Assembly (NCBI GenBank): GCA_937888775.1
Contig: CALAQT010000066.1
Coordinates: forward strand, 26,204-90,203
Direction: 5' to 3'
DNA: 64,000 nt
Origin: an uncultured Actinomycetes bacterium
Lineage (GTDB): Bacteria > Actinomycetota > Thermoleophilia > Solirubrobacterales > Solirubrobacteraceae
Part shown: positions 26,301-36,007 of the stretch, one piece after another
How the letters are laid out: each line of letters opens with the position of its first letter
How positions within the stretch are numbered: position 1 is the stretch's first letter
Translations under genes and position numbers: made by a program
Notes under the pieces: generated by a model
Database searches by the model: none
Told to the model about the DNA's origin: nothing
Seen by the model: the letters and a program-made list of their open reading frames with translations, nothing else

Positions 26301-29300
26301 CCCCGGAGACGACTCGCCAGCGTGTCCCAGGTGCTCCCCACTGCCCATGCTTGGTCAATCCCGTGCGTGACCCAGCCAAACGTAAGGTCGTAAAGACCAC
26401 CCACCGGGCCACTGTCATAGTTGAACGTGTCGTGGCCGGTAACGTCGAACATCACGTGCCCGCGTGAATCGACCCAGGATGAAAAGCGAATCGTTGAGCC
26501 CTCTCCTTCGATATGTCCAGGAAGCGCCGTGAATTTCAGAACCGCCACGTTCCCTTCCATGCCGGCTTCGTCGACGTGAACGGGATTCTCTGCGCCCGCT
26601 GACCCGAGGCTGTAATTGCCGCCCTGACAAATCGTGCTGCTTGAAGACCCGAGCGGGCCGATGAAGCCGGGGCCGTGCACTGTATATGGGAAGGAGAGGT
26701 TCTTGATGGAGAATGGGAATTCGTAGCCGGCATGATTGGTTAGCCACCACAGCACAGAAGCCGGCGAGCCCCCAGTGCCAAGGTCATACGAGCGGTAATA
26801 GTCGTAGTCCAGCCCGGTCGGATCGCAGTGACTGAGAGGTGAACCGCCAGCATACCCATATGGCGACATCGTCTTGGCGACGGCGGGGTCCATGGTCAAA
26901 AACTGCGATGTACTTGGATCATAATACCGCGCCCGCAGGTAGTACAACCCGGACTCGCCATCTCGGTACTCACCTGTAAACTCGAACGGGTTGGTTACCG
27001 AACCGGTGGTGCCGACGGTGCTTCCGTACGGATCGAATTGGTACGTCTGCTGCACCGTCCCAGTGGCATCGGTGAGCGCGCGAGTCGATCCGATGTCGTC
27101 GTGGTGGTACCACAGCGTCGTCGTCCCGTGAATCTGCTCGAGCACCTGGCCACCGGGCCCATAAACATAGTCCGTCGTCGAGGACGAGGTCTTCTCCTCG
27201 AGGAGGAGTGGTAGAGCACCAGCGAGATTCCACGTGTCCGTCGTGGTCACACCGGCCGCCGTCTTCCTCATGCGCAGGCCTGCTCCATCGTAGGAGTAGC
27301 TTCCTACTGTGGTCGGGCTAGTGCATGACGATCCTGTTCCAGTCTTGATGCTCACGAGCCGGTTGGCCAGATCATATGTATCGCAGGTAGCGGGCCCGGA
27401 GGTAGGGACACTCGCAGTGCGGTTGCCACTAGCGTCGTAGGAGTACACGGTCGCCCCGCTCGGGGGACTCGCGCAGGCATTCGTGCTGGTGCCTGTGACC
27501 GACCAGCACTGCTCATCGGCGTTGTTGAACTGCTGCGTCCTGCTGGTACTGTTGAGCTTGGTGAGGTTGTCAGCAGCGTCGTAGGCGAAGGAGTTGGCTC
27601 CACTCGGCGGGCTGCTGCAGGCAGAGCTGTTTGCCGAGCCCGCGTAGCAGACTTGTTCCAGCGGGGTGTACTTGTACGCGGTCTGGTTGGTAGGAGCCGA
27701 GCTATCCGAGGTCAGCCAGCCAGCCGAATCGTGGCCATACGTCGCTGAGAGAAACGTCGTCGACCCCTTCTTGTCGGTGATCGAGGTCAGGTAGTCGCCC
27801 TTGTTGTAAGCCAGTTTGTCCACGACCGAGCTGGCCGCAGGCAGCGTGTAGGTGGTCAAGTTCGAGTTGGGGTCATATGCGAACGTTGTGGTGGCGCCGT
27901 TCCAATCCTGAACTTTGGTCCACCGCCCCGCGCTGTCGTACGTGTCGGTCGCCGAATGCGTACCCCCTGGATATGTGACGGTCAGGGGCAGGTTGCGCAG
28001 GTTGTACGTGTAGCCGATGGTGCCATTCCCTCCCTCGGTCACCGAGGTCATCCTGTGCAGGGAGTCGAAGACTTGGATCCAGTTGCCGGTGCCGTCCGTC
28101 CAGGAGATCTTTTGCCCGTCGGCGTCGTAGTGGATCGCCGTGACATTCGGGGTAATTCCATCGCTGTAGGTTACCGAGGTCATTTCGCCGGCAGCGTCGT
28201 AGACGTTGGTGGCGCACTTCAGGCCCGTCGAGCAGTTGCCTCCTGGGGATTGTGTCGTCAGGAGGTTGCCATCGCCGTCGTACGCGTAGATTGTCTGGTC
28301 GCCGACGGCATCCTTCACGGACGTTCTCTGAGCCAAGCTATTATAGCCGTACGCTTGAACAGCGTTGCCCTTGCCATCCTTCTGATCCAGAATCGTTCCG
28401 TCAGCATTGTAGTCCGTCACGACTGTGGAGTTGTCAGCTCGTTTGACCTGGGTCTTCTCGTTGGCAAGGTCGAATGTGTACGTCGTGATGTGCCCGTCTG
28501 CATCCGTGACGCTGACCACGTTTCGATCGGCATCGTATCCGTACGTTGTTGCGTGACCGAGAGGATCGGTCGCTGTTTGAACATCTCCCCATTCGTCGGT
28601 CGTTCCCGTACCGGGTACCACGTAGCTATATGTTGTGGTGTATTGACTCGCGCAGTTGCACCCGGTCACATTCCCGCTGGGACTGACAGCTGTCACCTTC
28701 CAGCCCAGAGAGTTGAAGGTAGCAGTGGATTGGTTCCCAATCGGGTCGGTTGTTGACGTGCGATATCCGTAACCTGTAGCGTCATAGCCATATTGCCACG
28801 TCTTTCCGTCCGGGTCGACCATGCTGGTTACGTCTTCTGGGTGTGCACCGTTGGCGTGGTTGTAGGTGATGAGCTGGTTCACCGCAGGGCTTGATGGGAT
28901 GAGCGGCGTGGATGTTGTGCTGAGGTTTCCCCGCGTGCCGTACGTGTTGGTGGTCTGGACTTGGTTAGGGTCGGTAACCGTCAAAGTATCATTTAGCGAG
29001 TCGTACGTCTCCGACGTAACATGGCCGAGGGCGTCAGTGGCGGACAGAAGATTTCCGGAACTGTCATACGTCATGCTGGTCGTCTGCCCGTTCGGGTCGA
29101 CGATAGCTGTAATCCCGAGCGTCGTGGGGTCGTACGTGTAACTAGTCGTTGTGGCTGACGACGTGCCAAAGCCCCTGGTTACGGAGGAGCGCAGACTGTA
29201 ATAGTACTGCTCGAAAGTTACGTTGCTCATGGGGTCGGTGATTGTGGTCGTGCCACCCGACGGTGACGTGAAGTCGCCGGTGTAAACGAAAGTCGTTTTC

Positions 29301-31345
29301 CGGTTCAACCCGTCCAGTTGCTGGGACACGCGGTTAGCGGCGTCGTACGTGTTCTGCGTAACGGAGCCGCGCGGGTCGGTTATCGTCTTGAGTAGGTGGT
29401 TCGCGTCGTAGGTGAACTTGGTCAACCCCTGGTTCACGTCGGTGACTGTGTAGAGGTTGCCGCTCGTATCGTAGGTGTAGGTCGCAGTCCGTGACATCTG
29501 ATCGGCCACGCTAGTGAGATGGCCGCCCTGGTAGGTCAGCGTCAGTGTCCTGCCGGCTGGGTCAGTCACGACGGTGGTCGTTGAGTTGGGATAGGTCACG
29601 TTTGTAGAGTTGCCGTTGAGATCCGTCTCGGAGGTCAGTTGCCCACCGACGTTGAACTTATACGTGGTGCGCTGACCCCTAGTGTACGTATATGTTCCAT
29701 CACTATTCTTTACTAACGTGGCGATGACTCTAGGAGCTGCCGTGTACTGACCGCCAGAGCTCGGGACGAACGTGGACTGCGCACCATTTTCTTGATGAGC
29801 AGTGACGTTGAGTGTCTGCGGATCTACCGAAAGGGATAGACCATAACTGTCGGTCCAGCCGTAGCCAAGGGGACCGTTCACGCTCGCTAGGCTGGAACTG
29901 TACGAGCGCGTGAAGTCAAGCGCCAGGCCGCGCCCGGGCACTATCAGGTCACTGTAGGCCTCGGAGAAGGTCCCGGAGGCGGTATTGCAGGGATCGCCCG
30001 CCGAACCTTGGGCCGCACAGAGCTTCGGCTCCGAGGGGTTACCTCCACTCGTATTCTCCAACGCCAGCGGCGCACCGCCCGTCGGATCAACTGCTGTAAC
30101 GACTTGCCAGCCAGTGGTTGTGAATTGCTCGATCAGCGTCTGAGGCGGTGAGTTGCCCGACGGCGTGAAAGAACCCACCGCCCAACAGCTACTTACCGCC
30201 GCACAGACGACGCTTTGCGAAACGTTGGACGAGCTACCGATACTCGGGCTCGCCTCAACGGCCCAGCCACTTGCCGTGTAGTGTTCTGCGAGTGTCAGCT
30301 GTTCATTAGCGTTATCGATGTACCCGACGGCCTGACAGTCCGTGGCGCTGGCGCAACTGATGCCATAGAGGCGGTTGTTGCCGCTCGGCAGGGCATTGGG
30401 CGTGCTGACTACGCTCCAGGTACTTCCGTTGAATTGTTCGGCCAGCGTCGATAGGCCGCCGCCGGCCCGATTGTACATACCGACCGCCCAGCAGTTGCTG
30501 GAGGTGAGGCACGCCACACCGTATAGGCGGTCAGTATTGTTCACGTTCGGACTACTCACGACTGCCCAAGCGCTCCCGTCGTACTGCTCAATCAACGTCT
30601 GAAATGTGGAGAGCGACTGGTTGAAGTAGCTACCGACCGCCCAGCAGTCCGACGAGTTCACACAGCTGACGCCGTACAGTAGGCTCTGTGAACTCGGATT
30701 CGGGCTGCTGACCGCCGTCCAAACGGCTCCGTTGTACTGCTCGGTCAAAGTCTCGCCTGCCACGCCGGGATCCGACTTCCAGCCGACGGCCCAACAGCTA
30801 CTGGCGCCGTTGCAGCTCACGCTCGAAAGAACATTGTGACCGACGCCGGGATCGGGGCTGCTGACCACCGTCCAACCCGAACCAGTATTCTGCTCGATCA
30901 GCGTTTGGTAATACCCGGTGCTATCACTCGTGTAGTAACCGACCGCCCAACAATTACTGGCTGTGACACACACGATACTCTGCAGGACGCTCCCCGAGCT
31001 GCCAACGCTTGGGCTGCTGACAATCGTCCACCCGTTACCCGTGTTCTGTTCGATGAGAGTCGCTAGCGGAGTCGACCATGTAGATCCCACCGCCCAGCAG
31101 TCGCTTGATGTTACGCAGGTGGCCCCAATGAGGAGGCCGGCGCTGCTAGGCGAGCCCGGCGAGTTTGCGCCCTCGACCGCGCTGAGCATCACCGGCATCC
31201 TTGGCGCCACGATTTGAGCTTGGCCCCGCGGGTTGACAGCTGAAGCGGCCAAGGTCGGGCTGGTGGGAATCCCTGCGAGGAGCACCGCCAAGACTATCGC
31301 CGGAAGAATGGCATGAAGCCTGTTCGCCGAACGGCGCGCCATCAT
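26297..31345 (-). CDS. RHS/YD-repeat giant surface protein with WAVG propeller repeats
   Basis: About 1,682 residues from the ATG at 31345. Order: signal peptide or anchor (LHAILPAIVLAVLLAGIPTSPTLAASA); about eight ~48-residue repeats each with a C..S/A.CWAVG core (roughly residues 55-420), probably a beta-propeller; a DUF6531-like start of the RHS shell (LDFTRSYSSSLASVNGPLGYGWTDSYG); more than 25 YD repeats; and the RHS core end (FTGEYRDGESGLYYLRARYYDPSTSQF). The last ~165 residues after DPTGLDYDYYRSYD are unique and would be the toxin or effector tip. It is secreted and probably used in contact-dependent competition. The downstream gene overlaps it by 4 bp. Confidence 0.9.
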   Translation of the reverse strand: MMARRSANRLHAILPAIVLAVLLAGIPTSPTLAASAVNPRGQAQIVAPRMPVMLSAVEGANSPGSPSSAGLLIGATCVTSSDCWAVGSTWSTPLATLIEQNTGNGWTIVSSPSVGSSGSVLQSIVCVTASNCWAVGYYTSDSTGYYQTLIEQNTGSGWTVVSSPDPGVGHNVLSSVSCNGASSCWAVGWKSDPGVAGETLTEQYNGAVWTAVSSPNPSSQSLLYGVSCVNSSDCWAVGSYFNQSLSTFQTLIEQYDGSAWAVVSSPNVNNTDRLYGVACLTSSNCWAVGMYNRAGGGLSTLAEQFNGSTWSVVSTPNALPSGNNRLYGISCASATDCQAVGYIDNANEQLTLAEHYTASGWAVEASPSIGSSSNVSQSVVCAAVSSCWAVGSFTPSGNSPPQTLIEQFTTTGWQVVTAVDPTGGAPLALENTSGGNPSEPKLCAAQGSAGDPCNTASGTFSEAYSDLIVPGRGLALDFTRSYSSSLASVNGPLGYGWTDSYGLSLSVDPQTLNVTAHQENGAQSTFVPSSGGQYTAAPRVIATLVKNSDGTYTYTRGQRTTYKFNVGGQLTSETDLNGNSTNVTYPNSTTTVVTDPAGRTLTLTYQGGHLTSVADQMSRTATYTYDTSGNLYTVTDVNQGLTKFTYDANHLLKTITDPRGSVTQNTYDAANRVSQQLDGLNRKTTFVYTGDFTSPSGGTTTITDPMSNVTFEQYYYSLRSSVTRGFGTSSATTTSYTYDPTTLGITAIVDPNGQTTSMTYDSSGNLLSATDALGHVTSETYDSLNDTLTVTDPNQVQTTNTYGTRGNLSTTSTPLIPSSPAVNQLITYNHANGAHPEDVTSMVDPDGKTWQYGYDATGYGYRTSTTDPIGNQSTATFNSLGWKVTAVSPSGNVTGCNCASQYTTTYSYVVPGTGTTDEWGDVQTATDPLGHATTYGYDADRNVVSVTDADGHITTYTFDLANEKTQVKRADNSTVVTDYNADGTILDQKDGKGNAVQAYGYNSLAQRTSVKDAVGDQTIYAYDGDGNLLTTQSPGGNCSTGLKCATNVYDAAGEMTSVTYSDGITPNVTAIHYDADGQKISWTDGTGNWIQVFDSLHRMTSVTEGGNGTIGYTYNLRNLPLTVTYPGGTHSATDTYDSAGRWTKVQDWNGATTTFAYDPNSNLTTYTLPAASSVVDKLAYNKGDYLTSITDKKGSTTFLSATYGHDSAGWLTSDSSAPTNQTAYKYTPLEQVCYAGSANSSACSSPPSGANSFAYDAADNLTKLNSTSRTQQFNNADEQCWSVTGTSTNACASPPSGATVYSYDASGNRTASVPTSGPATCDTYDLANRLVSIKTGTGSSCTSPTTVGSYSYDGAGLRMRKTAAGVTTTDTWNLAGALPLLLEEKTSSSTTDYVYGPGGQVLEQIHGTTTLWYHHDDIGSTRALTDATGTVQQTYQFDPYGSTVGTTGSVTNPFEFTGEYRDGESGLYYLRARYYDPSTSQFLTMDPAVAKTMSPYGYAGGSPLSHCDPTGLDYDYYRSYDLGTGGSPASVLWWLTNHAGYEFPFSIKNLSFPYTVHGPGFIGPLGSSSSTICQGGNYSLGSAGAENPVHVDEAGMEGNVAVLKFTALPGHIEGEGSTIRFSSWVDSRGHVMFDVTGHDTFNYDSGPVGGLYDLTFGWVTHGIDQAWAVGSTWDTLASRLRG

Positions 31346-31581
31346 TTGCCCCCCATCCCGTGCGGCCGAGCGCTGCAACGACGCACACGGTTGTTTAGTG
31401 GATCGGCATGCTAGTCATGTGGTTGTGGTTTTCGCTAGGCGGGTAGAGACATCTGTACAAGCATTTACCGCCTTCGCCGCAGAGGAACGGTGATGTGCTT
31501 GCGGCGATCGCCTGTTGATGAAGGTCCTACACCCAGATACTGGACTGAGATGTCCCACCGGACTTTTGAGGATCGACGAAG

Positions 31582-32475
31582 ATGGCTAATAGACAAGGAC
31601 AATCGTCACTCTCTCACCTCGGGGTGTCACGCACACCTGGAGACGGCTGCCGACGCTACCGAATACTTGAGATCACATTTGATACGCGCCCGTACGTGCT
31701 GACGCTAGACACCACACACTTCGGCGACGCGGAACGTGCCTCCTGGGAGGCAACCAAGGCGCAGATCCTAGATGAGCTCGTGGCTGCGTTCGGATCTGAG
31801 CATGCCGAACGCAAACAACGCGACTTCATGGCACTGGGGCCATCACCCCTTTCGGTCGTCGCCTACCATAACGAGGTGTTTGCTCAATGCAGGCGCGCCT
31901 TCATCGACGGCGCTTATTACCCAACCCTGCTAGGGGCATGTGGGCTAGGTGAGCGTATCCTCAATCATCTGGTTCTGGACCTGCGCGAATCGTTCGCCGG
32001 CCATATCGCGACCAGACGAATAGCGCGCAAGGAATCGTTTCAGAATTGGGCGCGCGCGCTCGAGGTGCTCGGAGCCTGGGATGTGATGCGACCGGAGACG
32101 GCTGTTCGGTACAGGCGGCTCGAGGCGGCTCGGAACGCGGCCGTACACTATGAGGCGGTGACCGACAATACGTGGCGAGAGCGGGCGCTACGTGCCATGA
32201 CACTCTTGCATCAAATCATCGAGCGACAGTTTGGGATTTCGCACGAGATGCCGTGGCTGTTTGCAGCTGACGGTGCCGTCTTCGTTCGACGCTCTTGGGA
32301 GGAAACGCCGTTTGTGACGAGGTTCTACCTGCCCAACTGTGCTCTCGTTAGCTCTCAACACGACTTAGCGTGGCAGCAGGACCACTTTGTCCCCGTTGAT
32401 CAAATCGTCGACTGTCCGGACGTTGAATGGTCTGACGAGGAATTCGCAGGGGCGTACGAGCGACGCGAACGCTAA
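31582..32475 (+). CDS. HEPN-motif-containing protein, hypothetical
   Basis: 297 residues, soluble. A stretch near residues 176-195 reads RYRRLEAARNAAVHYEAV, containing the R-x4-H motif (R184...H189) that is the RNase signature of HEPN domains, in a helical context of the right kind. The C-terminal part (FYLPNCALVSS and so on) is beta-rich and unrecognised. It is followed 55 bp later by a membrane protein gene in the same direction. HEPN ribonucleases are frequent toxins and phage-defence effectors. The assignment rests on one motif. Confidence 0.65.
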   Translation: MANRQGQSSLSHLGVSRTPGDGCRRYRILEITFDTRPYVLTLDTTHFGDAERASWEATKAQILDELVAAFGSEHAERKQRDFMALGPSPLSVVAYHNEVFAQCRRAFIDGAYYPTLLGACGLGERILNHLVLDLRESFAGHIATRRIARKESFQNWARALEVLGAWDVMRPETAVRYRRLEAARNAAVHYEAVTDNTWRERALRAMTLLHQIIERQFGISHEMPWLFAADGAVFVRRSWEETPFVTRFYLPNCALVSSQHDLAWQQDHFVPVDQIVDCPDVEWSDEEFAGAYERRER

Positions 32476-32529
32476 CGACGGCAACGCTTCTCGGCCGAGT
32501 TCGCTACCTGTGACCAGTGCATCGCTGCC

Positions 32530-33003
32530 TTGGGCGATACGGCTTTGTTGTATCTGGTCAGTAGGCTGAAAGACGAGCTAGTCCTCGTCCACACCTCAAT
32601 CTCTGAGACGCGGAGCCGCGCGTCTCAACTACTTGCCGTGGCTGGCTTCGTCACGGTTTTGGCGACGCTCGGTGCATCGATTCCTTCACGCGGCGTTACA
32701 CGTGTCGTCTCATACGCCCTGGCTGCAGTGGCCCTGTATGCACTCGTAGGGACTCTATGGCTCACAGCTCAAGCCCTCGCTGTGATGTCGTGGGAGGAGG
32801 TTGAGGTTGAGGCACCTGCTCCTGGAATTACCCTGCGCCGACTGCACGAAGCGCATCTCAGTGACCTGTACAGAGTCCGCTGCTCCCTCAGCGTCAGACT
32901 GACTCGACCGGTCGGATATCTTCGCGACGCATATTGGTATTTCTTGGCGACCGTGGTCGCTATCCTGGCACTTGTGGTTCTGCGCTTCTTGCCGGTCATC
33001 TAG
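32530..33003 (+). CDS. three-helix membrane protein, hypothetical
   Basis: 157 residues from a TTG; no better start is visible. Helices: LLAVAGFVTVLATLGA, VVSYALAAVALYALVGTLWLTA and a C-terminal YWYFLATVVAILALVVLRFL. A soluble loop of about 55 residues separates helices 2 and 3. The layout recalls small transmembrane effectors of signalling-type defence systems, but no motif proves it. It may be co-transcribed with the HEPN-like gene. Confidence 0.5.
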   Translation: MGDTALLYLVSRLKDELVLVHTSISETRSRASQLLAVAGFVTVLATLGASIPSRGVTRVVSYALAAVALYALVGTLWLTAQALAVMSWEEVEVEAPAPGITLRRLHEAHLSDLYRVRCSLSVRLTRPVGYLRDAYWYFLATVVAILALVVLRFLPVI

Positions 33004-33230
33004 CTGGTGAGCAGCAGCCACATTCAGTCGCTGCAACCTAGTCCGTTGGCCGCGTGTACGGCGCCGCACCAGCGCGAATACTCCGACGTCGGTCGTCACC
33101 GGCAGGGGCAATCGGCATGATTCCCTGGCTGGTCATCGGCCACAAAACGTAGCGTAGCGTAGCGAGAGCTCCGTTACTTCATCGCCAATCCACACCCTTG
33201 GCGCGAATGCACTTTAAAGGATGCCCCGCG

Positions 33231-33500
33231 TCAGGCGAGGGGCACGGCGCCCTCTCGGGTGAGATCGGCCAGCATCCCTGTTGCACTTCGCGGTCGGAAC
33301 ACCCAGTTCCCATCGACGTCGACGAACTCACCGCCCGCGCCCTCCGCAGTGAGGAATGCCATCAAGGCCGGTGGCGGGAGGCTTGGGGCCGTCCCCTCGA
33401 TGGACGGCAGGCGGACACCGAAGGCTGAGCATGCGGCGGGAAGCTGCTCCTCAGCGGCGGCGCGCACCCACACGTCAGAGGTTCGTAGCAACGCAAGCAT
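33231..33500 (-). CDS. hypothetical small protein
   Basis: 89 codons with acceptable composition (RTSDVWVRAAAEEQLPAACS, ALMAFLTAEGAGGEFVDVDG) but no recognised domain, neighbour or ribosome site. It could be spurious. Confidence 0.3.
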   Translation of the reverse strand: MLALLRTSDVWVRAAAEEQLPAACSAFGVRLPSIEGTAPSLPPPALMAFLTAEGAGGEFVDVDGNWVFRPRSATGMLADLTREGAVPLA

Positions 33501-33590
33501 TCGACGCCGGGAGGGTCGTCGAATCGATGCAACCCGGCGGTATCATGCGTCTTGAGTACCTATCGGGCGAGCGCTTTGAGGGTTTTAGCA

Positions 33591-34226
33591 ATGGCTTTCC
33601 GCAGCCGGCGGACGTGGCCGGAACCGCCATTTGAAGAGATCCGGCGCCGTGCGCGAATACTGGTGATTGACGATCAGGAGTTTCCTTACCAGCAGCTCTT
33701 CGAGCGAGATGGCTACAACGTCAACAAACAAGATGACGTTGTGAATCTCTCGGATTTGGAGGACGGAAGCTACGATCTGATCCTTCTGGACCTGCAGGGT
33801 GTAGGCCGAGGAGAGTCCAACGATGAGGGACTGGGAGTACTCAAGCATCTCCGCGCGCAGCGTCCGGCGCAGATCGTGGTGGCGTATTCCGAGGCCAATT
33901 TTGGGTTGGCCTCTCAGCCATTCTTCCAGCTCGCGGACGCGGTGCTGCAGAAGAGCGCTGACTACATCGACTTCAAGGCCAAGGTGGACGAGTTGCTTGA
34001 GGCTCGTTTCTCGCTGGGGTTCTACATTGACCGCATTGCGGAGGAGACCCACCTCGGAGAGAAGGACCGCGCAAAACTCTCCCAACTTGCGACCCAGGCT
34101 ATTGTCGAAGGCAAGCGGTCGAATTTGGTGAGCTTCTTGCGCGACCATTCAGATGCAGCGACGTTAGAGCGGGTGCTACGGATTGTTGAAGTCGCGATCT
34201 CTGTCGCTTCGCTATGGACGAAGTAG
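33591..34226 (+). CDS. response-regulator receiver protein
   Basis: 211 residues from the ATG at 33591. The receiver domain has the acidic pair D27/D28 (ILVIDDQEF), phospho-acceptor D67 (YDLILLDLQGVG), a Ser at the Thr switch position (VVAYSEA) and the conserved Lys (VLQKSADYIDF). The remaining ~90 residues are helical (LSQLATQAIVEGKRSNLVSFL) with no obvious DNA-binding domain, so it may work through protein contacts. The stop overlaps the next gene's start by 13 bp, coupling it to the kinase-like gene. Confidence 0.8.
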   Translation: MAFRSRRTWPEPPFEEIRRRARILVIDDQEFPYQQLFERDGYNVNKQDDVVNLSDLEDGSYDLILLDLQGVGRGESNDEGLGVLKHLRAQRPAQIVVAYSEANFGLASQPFFQLADAVLQKSADYIDFKAKVDELLEARFSLGFYIDRIAEETHLGEKDRAKLSQLATQAIVEGKRSNLVSFLRDHSDAATLERVLRIVEVAISVASLWTK

Positions 34227-35410
34227 GGGTCCCGTACCTCGGACTGCCTCACGTCTATAACGACCGTCGATACGACGGTTTTGAAGCTGCGTGGCCCAGG
34301 CGGTGCCGCGAATGCGACGACCGGGAGTGTGAACGATCAGCGAGCTCAGGTGTTCAGACGTGCCGGTTTGGAATCAATTTCATACGCCTTGGTCCGAGTC
34401 TCCTGGCGGCCGGATTCATCGTCTCGGACCTCCCGGAGGGCCATGTCTCAGATGCGCGTCGGAAGATGCTTCGCAAGGGTGACGCTGTCCGCCTAAAGAA
34501 GCGAACAGTTGAGGACATAGCTAGTCATTGGGCGGCGGTCCATCAGACGGTTGCACGCAACGCCGATAAGGAGTTGCGCAGTCAGATCGAGGCGGAGAGA
34601 GCTTCGACGGGGTACGCAGAGCGGCTGCTCGAGCACTTACGCCCCGAAATTCAGCTGGCGCTGGGGCAGGTACATGATTACCGCCAGTTAGTCACTCAAA
34701 TCATCCAGAATCTCAACGTCATTGCCGACCGTCGCGCCCCCGGGATTCGAGTGGAAGAGACGCTGAGCAAAGGCAGCTTTGAAGAGATGGCGGTCTATCG
34801 AGCCGCGCGCATGATGGAGATGAAGCTCAATGCAGCGCTCTTCTTCGTTGCACCAGAGCGAATTGACGCTCCCGGATCGATGCAATTCGTCCGCATCCAC
34901 GGGCTCTTTACGACGCATCGGAAAATCTACGCGCGAGCTTTCGAGACAAAGGGACTTAAGGTAGCGCTGACCGGAGAAAGCTACGGAGAGTCCTACGGCA
35001 ATCCGGAGGCGTTTGCAGTGATCCTGCAGACCTTCATCGACAACGCCCTGAAGTACGCTCCAAAGAATTCCGAAGTCGAGTTCCGGTTTACCGAGGACGC
35101 CTCGGCGATCACCTTCGCAGCGCGCTCCTATGGGCCCGACATCGGAGCGGACGAGATTCCGAGCATATATGAGCCGTTCTACCGTGGGCGAAGGGCTCGG
35201 GAGGCATCGAGCGAGGGAACGGGCTTTGGCCTTGCGTTATCAAGGCTAGTGGCAGACAGGTGTGGAATCGTTCTAGCAGTCCAGCAGGACCCAGGAAGGT
35301 CCGTGGACGGGTTGGTGTGGACGGAGTTCGTGGCTCGCTTTCCTCGGACGCAACGTCCCGGGCCGGATCAGGATACAAGGGGCCGATTGTTGAGAAGGCG
35401 TCAGGGGTGA
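34214..35410 (+). CDS. histidine-kinase-like ATPase with N-terminal cysteine cluster
   Basis: 398 residues. The HATPase_c domain is at 265-350: N box TFIDNALKYAP (N277), SYGPDIGADEIPSIYEPFYRG and G2 loop GTGFGLALSRLV. The N-terminus carries C31, C34, C39 and C50 (CRECDDREC), a spacing suggestive of a metal or redox site. A helical region (130-175) lies where the dimerisation domain should be, but no canonical H-box is evident; EHLRPE near 140 is the nearest. There are no membrane segments, so it is a cytosolic sensor. Translationally coupled to the receiver protein upstream. Signal and output unknown. Confidence 0.75.
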   Translation: MDEVGVPYLGLPHVYNDRRYDGFEAAWPRRCRECDDRECERSASSGVQTCRFGINFIRLGPSLLAAGFIVSDLPEGHVSDARRKMLRKGDAVRLKKRTVEDIASHWAAVHQTVARNADKELRSQIEAERASTGYAERLLEHLRPEIQLALGQVHDYRQLVTQIIQNLNVIADRRAPGIRVEETLSKGSFEEMAVYRAARMMEMKLNAALFFVAPERIDAPGSMQFVRIHGLFTTHRKIYARAFETKGLKVALTGESYGESYGNPEAFAVILQTFIDNALKYAPKNSEVEFRFTEDASAITFAARSYGPDIGADEIPSIYEPFYRGRRAREASSEGTGFGLALSRLVADRCGIVLAVQQDPGRSVDGLVWTEFVARFPRTQRPGPDQDTRGRLLRRRQG

Positions 35411-35635
35411 GACGTTTCCCGGTCACCATGCAAGCCGGCTTCCGCGGTAACCAGTTCAGTGAGTCCTGGCAGCCTAACTCAGCGATGTTCTGAGATCTCC
35501 AGCGGATTCACACCACTCCAGGGGACTTGACCTCCTTGCGGCGCAGATCGCCAGATCTGGGGCCTGCTCCGCTCGCGGCCTTCACAGTGGCCGCGGTGCT
35601 GGTGAGCCCGCCGGTCGGGTGGATCTAGGGCGGTT

Positions 35636-36007
35636 ATGTCCGATCCGCTGGGTGAAATGCGGTCGTTCGCACCCGAGAGTCACTTCCGTTGGCTGTATGA
35701 GCACAGACAGAGTCCAGAGCCCCCTCCTGGGTTGCGCATCTGGCTATTCGGCGTCAACATTGGGACCGGGTTTGCGAGACAGCGCCTCGCTTGGTCCACG
35801 AGCGGCGTGCTCGAACCCTATGCAGCAGCCGAAACGCCACGGGCATACCTCGCCACCTTCACCACCGGCTATGTCGGCTTCCAGGTCTTCGGGCCGGATC
35901 TCGACGGTGTCGACCGGGCTAGGCCCCCGCATCTCCCCGTGCTGTCATCAGTGCAAACAGTGCTCAACCAGGTGTGGCCAGCGCCAAGAAAGCCGCCGCT
36001 TCGGTAG
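35636..36007 (+). CDS. hypothetical protein
   Basis: 123 residues with natural-looking sequence (FRWLYEHRQSPEPPPGLRIW, TTGYVGFQVFGPDLDGVD) and a weak purine-rich site before the ATG. No known domain. An overlapping plus-strand frame (35619-36035) is arginine/serine-rich and looks like a shadow. Confidence 0.4.
   Translation: MSDPLGEMRSFAPESHFRWLYEHRQSPEPPPGLRIWLFGVNIGTGFARQRLAWSTSGVLEPYAAAETPRAYLATFTTGYVGFQVFGPDLDGVDRARPPHLPVLSSVQTVLNQVWPAPRKPPLR

Noticed and set aside
27956..28756. 266-codon plus-strand frame opposite the RHS gene
   Set aside because: Val/Arg-rich reversal of YD repeats; no start signal.
33145..33168. Tandem gtagc pentamers as a minisatellite or CRISPR-like repeat
   Set aside because: Only about three copies of five bases with no spacers. 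No CRISPR array was seen anywhere in the window.
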